Assembly: GCF_003033925.1 (NCBI RefSeq)
Contig: NZ_CP028365.1
Span: 1,178,001 to 1,242,000, forward strand
Length of the DNA: 64,000 nt
Direction: 5' to 3'
Origin: Tannerella serpentiformis
Lineage (GTDB): Bacteria; Bacteroidota; Bacteroidia; Bacteroidales; Tannerellaceae
Shown: positions 34,430 to 42,785 of the stretch, piece by piece
How positions within the stretch are numbered: position 1 is the stretch's first letter
How the letters are laid out: every line of letters starts with the position of its first letter
Notes under the pieces: model-generated
What the model was told of the DNA's origin: nothing
The model's database searches: none
What the model saw: only the letters and a program-made list of their open reading frames with translations
Position numbers and translations under genes: made by a program

Positions 34430-35176
34430 ATGACAGAAGAACGAGTCATTGAAGTAGAGAAGCTCACGAAACGCTTCGGCGACTTCACCGCCGTAGATGA
34501 GATCACCTTCCACGTGCGCCGCGGAGAGATCTTTGGCTTTTTAGGGGCCAACGGCGCCGGAAAAACGACAGCCATGCGCATGCTATGCGGCCTGCTCAGC
34601 CCCACCGCGGGCCGCGCCGAGGTAGCAGGCTTCGACGTCTATCGCGAGGCCGACCGCATCAAACATCATATCGGCTACATGAGTCAGCGCTTCTCACTCT
34701 ATGAAGATTTAACCGTCGCCGAAAACATCCGACTCTTTGGTGGCATCTATGGACTCTCCAAACGGGCCATCCGAGAGCGTGGCGAGGAACTCATAAGCCG
34801 TCTCGAGCTGCAAGAAGAGGCTCACCACCGGGTGGGATCCCTCCCCCTGGGCTGGAAACAGAAGCTCGCCTTCTCCGTAGCCGTCATCCATCGCCCGCGC
34901 ATCGTCTTCCTCGACGAACCAACCGGTGGCGTCGACCCGATCACCCGCCGCCGCTTCTGGGACCTCATCATCCAGGCCGCCGACGCCGGCATCACCGTCT
35001 TTGTAACGACTCACTACATGGACGAAGCCGAGTATTGCGACCGTGTTTCTATGATGGTCGACGGCCGCATCGAGGCCCTCGACAGTCCAGCTGCCCTCAA
35101 GCGCCAATTTGAGGCTTCCACCATGGATGAAGTCTTCCTTCAGCTGGCCCGGAAGGCCACCCGCGGAGATGATTAG
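34430..35176 (+). CDS. ABC transporter ATPase 2 (C-terminal YbhF-like half)
   Basis: The 248-residue ATPase has Walker A GANGAGKTTAMRM, Q-loop GYMSQRFSLYEDL, Walker B IVFLDEPTGGVD and a normal switch His (VTTHYMDEAEYCD). The signature motif is degenerate: VGSLPLGWKQKLAFSVA replaces LSGGxxQ with LPLGWKQ, as in the second half of RbbA/YbhF-type proteins. It pairs with ATPase 1, whose switch His is missing but whose signature is intact, so the two are complementary half-sites. The stop codon lies directly at the edge of the 35.2-kb repeat array. Confidence 0.93.
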   Translation: MTEERVIEVEKLTKRFGDFTAVDEITFHVRRGEIFGFLGANGAGKTTAMRMLCGLLSPTAGRAEVAGFDVYREADRIKHHIGYMSQRFSLYEDLTVAENIRLFGGIYGLSKRAIRERGEELISRLELQEEAHHRVGSLPLGWKQKLAFSVAVIHRPRIVFLDEPTGGVDPITRRRFWDLIIQAADAGITVFVTTHYMDEAEYCDRVSMMVDGRIEALDSPAALKRQFEASTMDEVFLQLARKATRGDD

Positions 35177-35458
35177 TCGAAATGTGAAGCGATTGTTAAC
35201 GTCCATCTTAGATGGAACACTGAAACGTGGCGCGTTTTGCACCTCCACCTTAGATGGAACACCGAAACGCGGCGCGTTTTGCACTTCCACCTTAGATGGA
35301 ACACCGAAACGCGGCGCGTTTTGCACTTCCACCTTAGATGGAACACCGAAACGCGGCGCGTTTGGCACTTCCATCTTAGATGGAACACCGAAACGCGGCG
35401 CGTTTTATACTTCCACCTTAGATGGACGTTTGAAACGTGATGCGTTTTTATGTACCCG
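35177..35458. repeat. 42-nt array, first block (7 units)
   Basis: GAAACG-type anchors lie at 35179 (degenerate), 35222, 35264, 35306, 35348, 35390 and 35432. Each unit has two dyads: AAACGCGGCGCGTTT and CCATCTTAGATGG (or CCACCTTAGATGG). The edge units are degenerate (AAACGTGATGCGTTT). The array begins right after the ATPase 2 stop codon. Open frames of over 300 codons across this region are a result of the 42-nt period and are not considered genes. Confidence 0.95.
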
Positions 35459-35589
35459 GGTAGGGGCGTATTGCATACGCCCCACCAAACGTTCCCGCAA
35501 GGGGACGAGATCTGCAAAAGGCGACCAAACGCACGACTTTTTGTCCCCTACGGGGCCATTCGGTGGGGCGTATGCAATACGCCCCTACC
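35459..35589. repeat. 131-bp element with 28-bp perfect terminal inverted repeats
   Basis: The arms 35459-35486 and 35562-35589 are exact inverted copies; each contains GGGGCGTATTGCATACGCCCC, itself almost palindromic. The 75-bp interior includes CGTTCCCGCAAGGGGACG and CCCCTACGGGG hairpins. It separates the two halves of the 42-nt array, yet the array register continues across it: GAAACG anchors at 35432 and 35600 are 168 nt (4 x 42) apart. No open frame of note. Confidence 0.9.
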
Positions 35590-36010
35590 ATGCAACCTCG
35601 AAACGTGATGCGTTTTGCACTTCCTACCTAGTAGCAACACTGAAACGTGGCGCGTTTTGCACTTCCTACCTAGTAGCAACACTGAAACGCGGCGCGTTTT
35701 GCACTTCCTACCTAGTAGCAAGACCGAAACGCGGCGCGTTTTGCACTTCCTACCTAGTAGCAACACCGAAACGTGGCGCGTTTTGCACTTCCTACCTAGT
35801 AGCAACACTGAAACGCGGCGCGTTTTGCACTTCCTACCTAGTAGCAACACTGAAACGCGGCGCGTTTTGCACTTCCTACCTAGTAGCAACACTGAAACGC
35901 GGCGCGTTTTGCACTTCCTACCTAGTAGCAACACTGAAACGTGGCGCGTTTTGTACTTCCTACTTAGTAGGGAGTTTGAAACGTAATGCGTTTTGCCTCT
36001 TCTATTCTTC
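35590..36010. repeat. 42-nt array, second block (10 units)
   Basis: GAAACG anchors recur at 35600, 35642, 35684, 35726, 35768, 35810, 35852, 35894, 35936 and 35978, exactly 42 nt apart. The dyad AAACGCGGCGCGTTT is the same as in the first block, but the second dyad is CTACCTAGTAG instead of CCATCTTAGATGG; both arms have changed together. First and last units are degenerate. Confidence 0.95.
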
Positions 36011-36094
36011 TTTTCTTGCCTTGATGCAAGAAAAGAAGCAAAAGAAAATCAAGGCCTCTGCCGAGGCCGGGGAAGTTGGCCAGGTACATCATAA
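36011..36094. repeat. dispersed modules A and B
   Basis: Module A (36011-36052) contains TTTTCTTGCC...GCAAGAAAAG, and module B (36053-36094) starts GGCCTCTGCCGAGGCCGGGG. They match the pair at 32048. Bases 36095-36164 up to the permease start include AAAGCGGCGCGTTTGCC, a stray copy of the array dyad. Confidence 0.85.
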
Positions 36095-36164
36095 TGGTAT
36101 CCCCAAAAGCGGCGCGTTTGCCTCCTCTTTTTTCGATTGTTGTTTTTAGCTTATTCATTTTCTT

Positions 36165-37277
36165 ATGTCTCAGTTCTTTATTTTCGTTCGGAAGGAGTTC
36201 ATTCAGATGTTTCGTGATGTGCGCACCTTGATGATTCTTTTCGGATTGCCCATCACTCTCGTTGTCTTGCTCGGTTTTGCACTGACGAACGAGATCAAAG
36301 ACGCACGGATCGTTGTCTGCGACTACGCTCACGACACTTATTCCCGACAGATCGTCCAACTGCTCGCGGCGAACCCCAACTTTATTGTACAGGAGTCCCT
36401 CATGAGCCACGAAGAGATAGACCGAGCCTTTCGGAGTGGGCGCGTGAAGCTCGCCGTGGTCTTCCCAGCCGGATTTCGTGACCAACTGCTGCACACGCGG
36501 CGGGCGGAACTTCAAATTGTGGCCGATGCCTCCGACCCGAACACAGCTGATTTATTGACAGGGTACGTCGAGAGCGTCGTCCGCGGCTATGCCTCGAGCT
36601 TACAGTCCGAACGCGCCCCCACGGCGCCCCCTCTGATCGACCTCAATGTGCGCGCGCTGTACAATCCGGAGCTTCGTTCGGCCGTGAACTTCGTCCCCGG
36701 GGTGATTGCGTTCGTTCTGATGATGATTAGTGTGCTGATGACGTCCGTGTCGATCGTTCGTGAGAAGGAATTTGGCACCATGGAGGTCTTGCTGGTCTCT
36801 CCCATCGCCCCGATGACCCTCATCCTGTCCAAATTGACGCCTTACCTCGTCCTATCGCTCGTCAACCTGGCCATGATTCTCACCCTTAGCGCCACCGTGC
36901 TCCGTGTCCCCATCGCGGGAAGCCTTCCGCTGCTCATAGCAGAGAGTCTGCTGTTCATTTTGACGGCTCTCTCCCTCGGATTACTCATCTCCAGCTCCGT
37001 GCGCACCCAGCAAGACGCCATTTTATCCTCGCTCATCGGCCTCATGGTGCCTACGATGATCTTTACAGGCTTCGTCTTTCCGATCGAAAACATGCCTCTG
37101 CCCTTACAGCTCTTTGCCAACGTCGTGCCTTCGCGCTGGTTCTATATCATAGTCAAAAACGTGATGATCAAAGGCACTGGTTTCGCCGCCGTATGGCGTG
37201 AAACGCTCATCTTGGCCACTACTACACTCGTATTACTCCTCGCCGGCTACAAAAAATTCAATCTTCGACTCTCATGA
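36165..37277 (+). CDS. ABC-2 type permease (YbhS-like)
   Basis: The 370-residue permease has an N-terminal membrane helix (residues 20-41), a long extracytoplasmic domain to about residue 175, then five helices to the C-terminus. Typical ABC-2 segments are FVRKEFIQMFRDVRTL, SIVREKEFGTMEVLLVSP and FTGFVFPIENMPLPLQLFA. It is homologous to the adjacent permease; with it and the two ATPases it forms the inner-membrane complex. Its stop overlaps the next start by 4 nt. Confidence 0.92.
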   Translation: MSQFFIFVRKEFIQMFRDVRTLMILFGLPITLVVLLGFALTNEIKDARIVVCDYAHDTYSRQIVQLLAANPNFIVQESLMSHEEIDRAFRSGRVKLAVVFPAGFRDQLLHTRRAELQIVADASDPNTADLLTGYVESVVRGYASSLQSERAPTAPPLIDLNVRALYNPELRSAVNFVPGVIAFVLMMISVLMTSVSIVREKEFGTMEVLLVSPIAPMTLILSKLTPYLVLSLVNLAMILTLSATVLRVPIAGSLPLLIAESLLFILTALSLGLLISSSVRTQQDAILSSLIGLMVPTMIFTGFVFPIENMPLPLQLFANVVPSRWFYIIVKNVMIKGTGFAAVWRETLILATTTLVLLLAGYKKFNLRLS

Positions 37278-38395
37278 GAACCCTCTTTTTCCTGCTTCAG
37301 AAGGAATTTATCCAGATCTTCCGCAATCGCGCGCTCCTCCTCCCCATCTTTTTGATGCCTTTCATCCAACTCATCGTCCTGCCCTGGGCCGCAGATTATG
37401 AGATCAAGCATCTCGACATCGCGATCGTAGATGCAGATCATTCGAGCACCTCTCGGCGCCTCACGGAGAAGCTCACAGCGTCAGGATACTTCCGCCTCAC
37501 CGATTTTCCGGCCACCTACGACGATGCCTTCCCCCTCATCGAAAACGATCGGGCTGACATGATCCTCGAGATCCCCCGCCATTTCGAGCGCGACCTCTCC
37601 TCCGGTCGTGGATGCCAGCTCTTCGCCGCCGTGAACGCCATCAACGGCGTCAAAGCCAGTCTCGGCAGCGCCTATCTAACTCGTGTCGTCGCCTCTTTCG
37701 CCGACGATCTCCGGCTTGAGCACCGCCCCGAAGTAAGCATCGCCTCCACGCCCGTGATAGCCACCTCCTCCCTCCGCCGATTCAACTCCGCAGGCAATTA
37801 TCGCCACTTCATGGTGCCAGCCATCCTCACCCTGCTCGTGACGATGATCTCCGTCTACATGTGTGCCCTCAATCTGGTCAGCGAGAAGGAATCCGGCACG
37901 ATAGAGCAGATGAACGTCACCCCGGTAGGCAAGTTCACCTTCTTACTCTCCAAGACCATCCCCTTTCTGGCCATTGGTATCTTCATTTTTACCGTCGGAC
38001 TTTTCGCCATTGCCCGCCCTCTCTACGGCATAATCCCCGTCGGCAACGTCGCCCTCCTATACCTTTATTTATTTGTCTACCTCACCGCCATGCTCGGCCT
38101 GGGCCTACTCCTTTCTACCTCTTGCGAGACCCAGCAACAGGTCATGTTCGTTACATTTTTCTTCATGATGATCTTCATTTTGATGAGCGGACTCTTTACC
38201 CCTGTCGAAAGTATGCCCGCTTGGGCACGCGCCATCGCACGAGCTAACCCCGTGACGTATTTCATGGAGGTCTGCCGAATGATTATCCTCAAAGGCAGCG
38301 GCTGGAGCGACATCCGCAGACATTTAATGATCACCATCGGCTTTGCCATCCTCTTCCATCTCTCTGCCTTCCTCAATTATCGCAAGACGACGTAA
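37274..38395 (+). CDS. ABC-2 type permease (YbhR-like)
   Basis: The 373-residue permease repeats the fold of its neighbour: LLQKEFIQIFRNRALLLPIF at the N-terminus with one helix, a periplasmic domain to about residue 180, then MVPAILTLLVTMISVYMC, VSEKESGTIEQMNVTPVGK and MSGLFTPVESMPAWARAIA. It is the last gene of the exporter operon. The exported substrate is unknown; relatives in E. coli export cations and drugs (recalled). No clear terminator follows. Confidence 0.92.
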   Translation: MRTLFFLLQKEFIQIFRNRALLLPIFLMPFIQLIVLPWAADYEIKHLDIAIVDADHSSTSRRLTEKLTASGYFRLTDFPATYDDAFPLIENDRADMILEIPRHFERDLSSGRGCQLFAAVNAINGVKASLGSAYLTRVVASFADDLRLEHRPEVSIASTPVIATSSLRRFNSAGNYRHFMVPAILTLLVTMISVYMCALNLVSEKESGTIEQMNVTPVGKFTFLLSKTIPFLAIGIFIFTVGLFAIARPLYGIIPVGNVALLYLYLFVYLTAMLGLGLLLSTSCETQQQVMFVTFFFMMIFILMSGLFTPVESMPAWARAIARANPVTYFMEVCRMIILKGSGWSDIRRHLMITIGFAILFHLSAFLNYRKTT

Positions 38396-38486
38396 GTCCT
38401 CGATAGTGAGAAGAGTCCGATAGGCTCGTCTCGCCCCTTCCCATCGCCCGATAAGCCCTCCCGTCTCCATCCCCACCGAATGCCAC

Positions 38487-38494
38487 TACCTTTG
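38487..38494 (+). promoter_or_regulatory. -7 element TACCTTTG upstream of HigBA
   Basis: TACCTTTG lies 23 nt upstream of the ATG at 38518 and about 200 nt upstream of the toxin start. It should drive the short proline-rich frame and higBA. Confidence 0.6.
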
Positions 38495-38517
38495 CAGGGA
38501 CAGAATACGACACGATC

Positions 38518-38694
38518 ATGGATACAACGACGATACAGTCTCCGCCCCGCCCGCGTACGCCCCTCGGCACCCCCAATCGACCGCCAGCCGATTCGCCGCA
38601 CCCGCATCCCCCCTCGATGCCCCCTTTCGCCGCGTCCCCTCTCCGCCTCCATCACGACCCACCATCCCCCAACGCGCTGATGATGGGGCTATGA
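38518..38694 (+). CDS. 58-residue proline-rich frame upstream of higB
   Basis: The frame runs from the first ATG after a -7 box to a TGA that overlaps the higB ATG by 4 nt (ATGA). The product would be proline-rich (QSPPRPRTPLGTP, HPHPPSMPP) with no hydrophobic segment or recognised domain. Position between promoter and coupled toxin start favours translation; the unusual composition favours chance or a decayed gene. It may be a leader or the 3' remnant of a lost gene. Confidence 0.35.
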   Translation: MDTTTIQSPPRPRTPLGTPNRPPADSPHPHPPSMPPFAASPLRLHHDPPSPNALMMGL

Positions 38695-39035
38695 AGAGGA
38701 GACAGATACAGATCTATGGCGATTATTTCACTGACTTCTTCGAAAAACAGAACGAACAAGTCAGATTGAAGATATTGAAGGTGCTCGAGATTATCGAGAC
38801 CATAGATCGTATCCCTGAAACTTATCTAAAGCACCTGCGTAACGGACTGTTTGAGATACGTATTCAACTTGGAAGCAGCATTTTCCGGATCTTTTGCTTC
38901 TTTGACAATGGCAGACTGATCATCCTCTTGGGTGGGTTCCAAAAGAAAACGCAAAAGACCCCCGCAAAAGAGCTGGAGCGCGCACTACGACTCATGAAGA
39001 TCTATCATAACGAAAAGGAGAACAAACAAGAATGA
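38691..39035 (+). CDS. higB: RelE/ParE-superfamily toxin (HigB/Gp49-like)
   Basis: The 114-residue protein has the Gp49/HigB pattern: YGDYFTDFFEKQNEQVRLKI, then YLKHLRNGLFEIRIQLGSSIFRIFCFFDNGRLIILLGGFQKKTQKTP, with Arg and Lys residues expected for RNase action. It is followed with a 4-nt overlap by an HTH antitoxin, so toxin precedes antitoxin, the typical higBA order. It likely cleaves ribosome-bound mRNA. AT-rich codon use compared with neighbours suggests acquisition by transfer (inference). Confidence 0.9.
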   Translation: MKRRQIQIYGDYFTDFFEKQNEQVRLKILKVLEIIETIDRIPETYLKHLRNGLFEIRIQLGSSIFRIFCFFDNGRLIILLGGFQKKTQKTPAKELERALRLMKIYHNEKENKQE

Positions 39036-39319
39036 AGTTGCAAACACTAGACGAATTGAAAGATAGGTTCTACGGCCCGAAAGGTTCCGAGAAACGTGAT
39101 CAATTAGATCGTGAATTGGACGTTTTGAGGATAGGAATCCTGATTCGGAACGCCCGCAAGGAGTCTAAATTGACTCAAGCCGAGCTGGCTGAGCGCATTG
39201 GTAAGAAGCGAGCCTTCATTTCCCGTGTGGAAAACGATGGTTCTAACCTTACCATTGCCACTCTGCTGGATATTGTAGAAAAAGGATTGGGCAAAAAGCT
39301 CTCTTTCGATATTCAGTAA
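39032..39319 (+). CDS. higA: XRE-family antitoxin (HigA-like)
   Basis: The 95-residue protein has a helix-turn-helix of the Cro/CI type: LIRNARKESKLTQAELAERIG, then RAFISRVENDGSNLTIATLL. It overlaps higB by 4 nt. The first 30 residues (LDELKDRFYGPKGSEKRDQ) are probably the toxin-binding part. It should repress the operon. The cobD-like gene begins 20 nt downstream, so read-through into cobalamin genes is possible. Confidence 0.92.
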   Translation: MKLQTLDELKDRFYGPKGSEKRDQLDRELDVLRIGILIRNARKESKLTQAELAERIGKKRAFISRVENDGSNLTIATLLDIVEKGLGKKLSFDIQ

Positions 39320-39339
39320 CCCCCTCACCTCCTCCGATC

Positions 39340-40362
39340 ATGCTCCACGGCCACGGCGACGACCTACACACTTGCGGACAGACCATCCGCGCCAACTTCA
39401 GTTCGAACATCTTTGCTACAACCGACCTATCGGCGTTGCAGCAACACCTCTCGGCACACCTTGCCGTCATCGGCCACTACCCCGAACCCGAACCCTATGC
39501 GTTAGAGAGTCTCTGGGCCGACTCCCTCGGGCTACTCCCCGCAGAAATATGCGTCACCAACGGCGCCACCGAGGCCATCTATCTCACCGCACAGGCCTTC
39601 CGCGGTGCAACGAGCTACATCCGACAGCCGACCTTCAGCGAATACGCCGACGCCTGCCGCATGCACGGCCATAGCGTCCGCTCCCTCTTCACCGACGACG
39701 CCATCGATGACACGCCCGACCTCGTCTGGCTCTGCAATCCGAACAACCCGACGGGTGAGGTCCGCGACCGACACACATTGCTCCGACTCATCGACGCTCA
39801 CCCCTCCGTCTGCTTCGTCATCGACGAGAGCTATGGTGCTTTCACCCGCCAACCGTTGCCAACCGCAGCAGAAATGGCCGAACGGAGCAACGTGATCGTC
39901 ATCCGGTCGGCCACGAAACGTCACGCAGTCCCCGGTCTACGGCTTGGCTGCCTCACTGCAGCGGCCGAGATGATCGATCGAATCCGCGTGCAACGCATGC
40001 CGTGGTCGGTGAATGCGCTGGCCGTAGAAGCGGGGGAGTTCTTTCTCCGTGAGAATCCCCCTCTGCAACCGCCGATCGATGATCTTTTGGCCGAGCGAGA
40101 CCGACTCATGGCCGCGCTGGCGGATCTCAAGATCGCCGACCTCTGGCCGACAGAAACGCACTTCTTCCTCGTCCGACTGCGTATGGGTACAGCCGCGGCG
40201 CTGAAGCATTATCTCATACAGGAGCACGGCTTGCTCATCCGTGATGCGTCCAACTTCGAAGGCCTCGATGCCGCCTTCGTGCGCATCGCCACACAAAGTC
40301 GTGCCGATAACGATCTACTGATACAAACATTATCCCTATGGAAGCATACTTACTCTTCTTAA
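39340..40362 (+). CDS. cobD: threonine-phosphate decarboxylase-like aminotransferase (CobD)
   Basis: The 340-residue fold-type I PLP protein starts MLHGHGDDLHTCGQ, the HG-D start of CobD-type enzymes, with FSSNI, HYPEPEP, VTNGATEAIYL and the PLP lysine in RSATKRHAVPGLRLG. It is related to histidinol-phosphate aminotransferase. Because it overlaps cbiB by 25 nt and cobQ is adjacent, L-threonine-O-3-phosphate decarboxylation to the aminopropanol moiety of cobalamin is the likely reaction. The protein is slightly shorter than Salmonella CobD. Confidence 0.85.
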   Translation: MLHGHGDDLHTCGQTIRANFSSNIFATTDLSALQQHLSAHLAVIGHYPEPEPYALESLWADSLGLLPAEICVTNGATEAIYLTAQAFRGATSYIRQPTFSEYADACRMHGHSVRSLFTDDAIDDTPDLVWLCNPNNPTGEVRDRHTLLRLIDAHPSVCFVIDESYGAFTRQPLPTAAEMAERSNVIVIRSATKRHAVPGLRLGCLTAAAEMIDRIRVQRMPWSVNALAVEAGEFFLRENPPLQPPIDDLLAERDRLMAALADLKIADLWPTETHFFLVRLRMGTAAALKHYLIQEHGLLIRDASNFEGLDAAFVRIATQSRADNDLLIQTLSLWKHTYSS

Positions 40363-41288
40363 TCCCCCTCATTGGCGGATGGTTATTAGATAAACTATTG
40401 GGCGATCCGCGCTGGATGCCGCATCCCATCGTCCTCTTTGGGCGACTGATTGCGTGGGGCGACACATGGCTGAACCGCGGAAGACATCGCACGTTGAAAG
40501 GCGGTCTACTGGCAGTCGTGTTAATCGTCGGAACGTTCGCTGCCACATGGGCGCTAATCGTTGCCGGCTATCGCTACGGCGGACGCTGGGACATTGTGGT
40601 GCCGACGCTGCTTGTTTGGCTCGGTTTAGCGGGGCGGACATTGCTGCACGAGGTGCGCGAAGTGTTTTACGCTTGCAGCCGATCGACGAACGAAGGTCGG
40701 AGGCAGGTTGCCCGCATCGTAGGACGCGACACGAGTCAGCTCTCGGCCCGTGAAGTGCGTGCAGCTGCGCTCGAAACATTGGCCGAGAACCTCAGCGACG
40801 GTGTGGTTGCGCCCCTTTTTTGGTACGCCTTCCTCGGTGTGCCCGGCATGATGGCTTATAAGATGATCAACACGCTCGACTCGATGATTGGCTATCGCAA
40901 CGCACGCTATCTCCGCTTCGGACGTATCGCTGCACGCATCGACGACGTGGCCAACTACATCCCCGCCCGATTGACTGCCTACCTCATGCTGGCCGTCAGC
41001 GGTCGGCGCTCACTCATTCCTTTTGTGCGACGCTATGGGCGTTGCCACAAGAGTCCGAACTCGGGCTATCCGGAGGCTGCACTGGCGGGCATTCTCGATT
41101 GCCGATTCGGCGGCACGCACACCTACTTCGGTCAACCTGTGGAAAAGCCTTACATCGGCACCAACCCCCGACCGCTGACGATGGACGACTATCGCAACTC
41201 GGCCTTCGTAGCCCAACGCACCGAGGCGATGGCCGTCATGCTGACTGCGATTGCCGGCATCGTCTACCTCTTCTTCATCATCCCGTAG
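40338..41288 (+). CDS. cbiB: adenosylcobinamide-phosphate synthase
   Basis: The 316-residue membrane protein has several hydrophobic helices and the CbiB signature GWLLDKLLGDPRWMPHPIVLFG, AALETLAENLSDGVVAPLFW and KSPNSGYPEAALAGIL. It joins the aminopropanol phosphate to cobyric acid. It overlaps cobD at its start by 25 nt, and its 3' end overlaps the convergent cobQ gene by 25 nt. No cobalamin riboswitch is visible upstream of either transcript. Confidence 0.95.
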   Translation: MEAYLLFLIPLIGGWLLDKLLGDPRWMPHPIVLFGRLIAWGDTWLNRGRHRTLKGGLLAVVLIVGTFAATWALIVAGYRYGGRWDIVVPTLLVWLGLAGRTLLHEVREVFYACSRSTNEGRRQVARIVGRDTSQLSAREVRAAALETLAENLSDGVVAPLFWYAFLGVPGMMAYKMINTLDSMIGYRNARYLRFGRIAARIDDVANYIPARLTAYLMLAVSGRRSLIPFVRRYGRCHKSPNSGYPEAALAGILDCRFGGTHTYFGQPVEKPYIGTNPRPLTMDDYRNSAFVAQRTEAMAVMLTAIAGIVYLFFIIP

Positions 41289-42760
41289 ATCTGCGCCATG
41301 TCCACGTGACGGCGCACATGATCGGCCAGGCGGTCGTATTGCTCCTCTTTGAAGGCGGCGTAATCGAACGTGCGACGCGTATCGATGCGGCCGATAACGG
41401 GGCGCAGCAGGCAATCGATGGCCGGAGCGTTGTCGAGTATGCCGTGGATATATGAGCCCATGCAACGCTCGCCCACGCGCCAGCCCGTATCGACGCCATC
41501 ACCCTCAGTCAGCGGAAGCACATCCGATGCACCAGCCTCGAGGCGCGTTTCCCCCATATGAATCTCATAGCCGCGACACATACGCGGATCATTGACCATG
41601 CGGAAGCTGACCTGCCGCGTGGTCTTTTCTTTTGTTAGGCGGGTGGTGACGGGCAGGAGCCCGAGGCCGGGCAGACGCTCGATGTCGCCCTCCACGTGAT
41701 CCGGGTCACAGACTTCGCGCCCCATCATTTGGTAGCCGCCGCAGATGCCCATCACCACGGCGCCGTCTCGGTAGGCACGCTGGATGGCTCCGGCCGCACC
41801 GTTGCGACGCAGATCAGAGAGGTCGTCGAGCGTGTTCTTCGAGCCGGGCAGCAGGATGATGTCCGCCTTGCACAGCTCCTCGGTGTTGTTGGTGTAAAAA
41901 AGGTGCACCCGCTCGTCGCGCTCCAGGACGTCGAAGTCCGTGAAGTTGCTCATGTGGCGCAGCAGCACAACGGCTACGTTGATGCGCCCCTCGACGGCCT
42001 CGCGCTGCTTGGTGCGGAGCGTGACGCTGTCCTCCTCCTCAATATATATATCGGTGAAGTGCGGCACGACGCCAACGACAGGCACACCACAAAGCTCCTC
42101 GATCATCCGACGACCACTGCCGAAGAGGCTCATATCGCCGCGGAACTTGTTGATGAGTACGCCGCGGATACGCTGTCGATCCTCCGGAGTTTGGAGCATG
42201 ATGGAGCCATAGACGGAGGCAAAAACGCCGCCCCGATCGATGTCGGCCACGAGCAAGACGGAGGCGTCAGCATAACGCGCCATGGGGAGGTTGACGAGGT
42301 CTACATCGCGAAGATTCAGCTCAGAGATGCTGCCTGCACCCTCCATGACGATGGGGTTGTAACGGGCAGCGAGTCGGTCGAAAGCGGCATGCACCTCTCG
42401 CTCCAATTCGGCGCGGCCTTCGCGTCGAAAGTAGGCCGAGGCGTGTTGGTTGCCCGTCGGACGACCGTGCAGGACGACCTGCGAGGTGCTGTCGCCCGAA
42501 GGCTTGAGCAGGAGCGGATTCATGTCCGTATGGCAGGGCACGCCAGCGGCTTCGGCTTGCACCGCCTGCGCGCGGCCCAGCTCGAGACCGTCGGCGGTGA
42601 CGAAGGAGTTCAGCGCCATGTTTTGCGCCTTGAAGGGTGCGGGATGGTAGCCATCCTGGAGGAAGATGCGACAGAGTGCGGCGGCGATCACGCTCTTGCC
42701 GACGTCGCTGCCCGTACCCGCGAGCATGATGGGACGGAGGGGGGAATGCATTGGAATCAT
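41264..42760 (-). CDS. cobQ: cobyric acid synthase
   Basis: The 498-residue enzyme amidates adenosylcobyrinic acid diamide to cobyric acid. The N-terminal ATP-binding domain begins PIMLAGTGSDVGKSVIAAAL; the C-terminal glutamine amidotransferase domain has the nucleophile in GICGGYQMMG and the His in GSYIHGILDN. Start 42760 (MIPMHSPL) or 42751 both fit; the frame is open to 42811 but that would run toward the -7 box. Read toward cbiB, it is convergent with it and their 3' ends overlap. Confidence 0.95.
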   Translation of the reverse strand: MIPMHSPLRPIMLAGTGSDVGKSVIAAALCRIFLQDGYHPAPFKAQNMALNSFVTADGLELGRAQAVQAEAAGVPCHTDMNPLLLKPSGDSTSQVVLHGRPTGNQHASAYFRREGRAELEREVHAAFDRLAARYNPIVMEGAGSISELNLRDVDLVNLPMARYADASVLLVADIDRGGVFASVYGSIMLQTPEDRQRIRGVLINKFRGDMSLFGSGRRMIEELCGVPVVGVVPHFTDIYIEEEDSVTLRTKQREAVEGRINVAVVLLRHMSNFTDFDVLERDERVHLFYTNNTEELCKADIILLPGSKNTLDDLSDLRRNGAAGAIQRAYRDGAVVMGICGGYQMMGREVCDPDHVEGDIERLPGLGLLPVTTRLTKEKTTRQVSFRMVNDPRMCRGYEIHMGETRLEAGASDVLPLTEGDGVDTGWRVGERCMGSYIHGILDNAPAIDCLLRPVIGRIDTRRTFDYAAFKEEQYDRLADHVRRHVDMAQIYGMMKKR

Positions 42761-42785
42761 GTGTAGTGAAGCGTTTTGATGCGGG

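Noticed and set aside
35109-36149. Open frame of 346 codons across the 35-36 kb arrays, plus others on both strands
   Set aside because: The frames stay open because the repeat period is a multiple of 3. The translated sequence is only the repeated unit, several frames are open at once on both strands, and the frame runs on from the end of a real ATPase gene.
39319-39345. Cobalamin riboswitch before cobD/cbiB or cobQ
   Set aside because: There are only 20 nt between higA and cobD, and the region upstream of cobQ shows no B12-box-like sequence or multi-stem fold.
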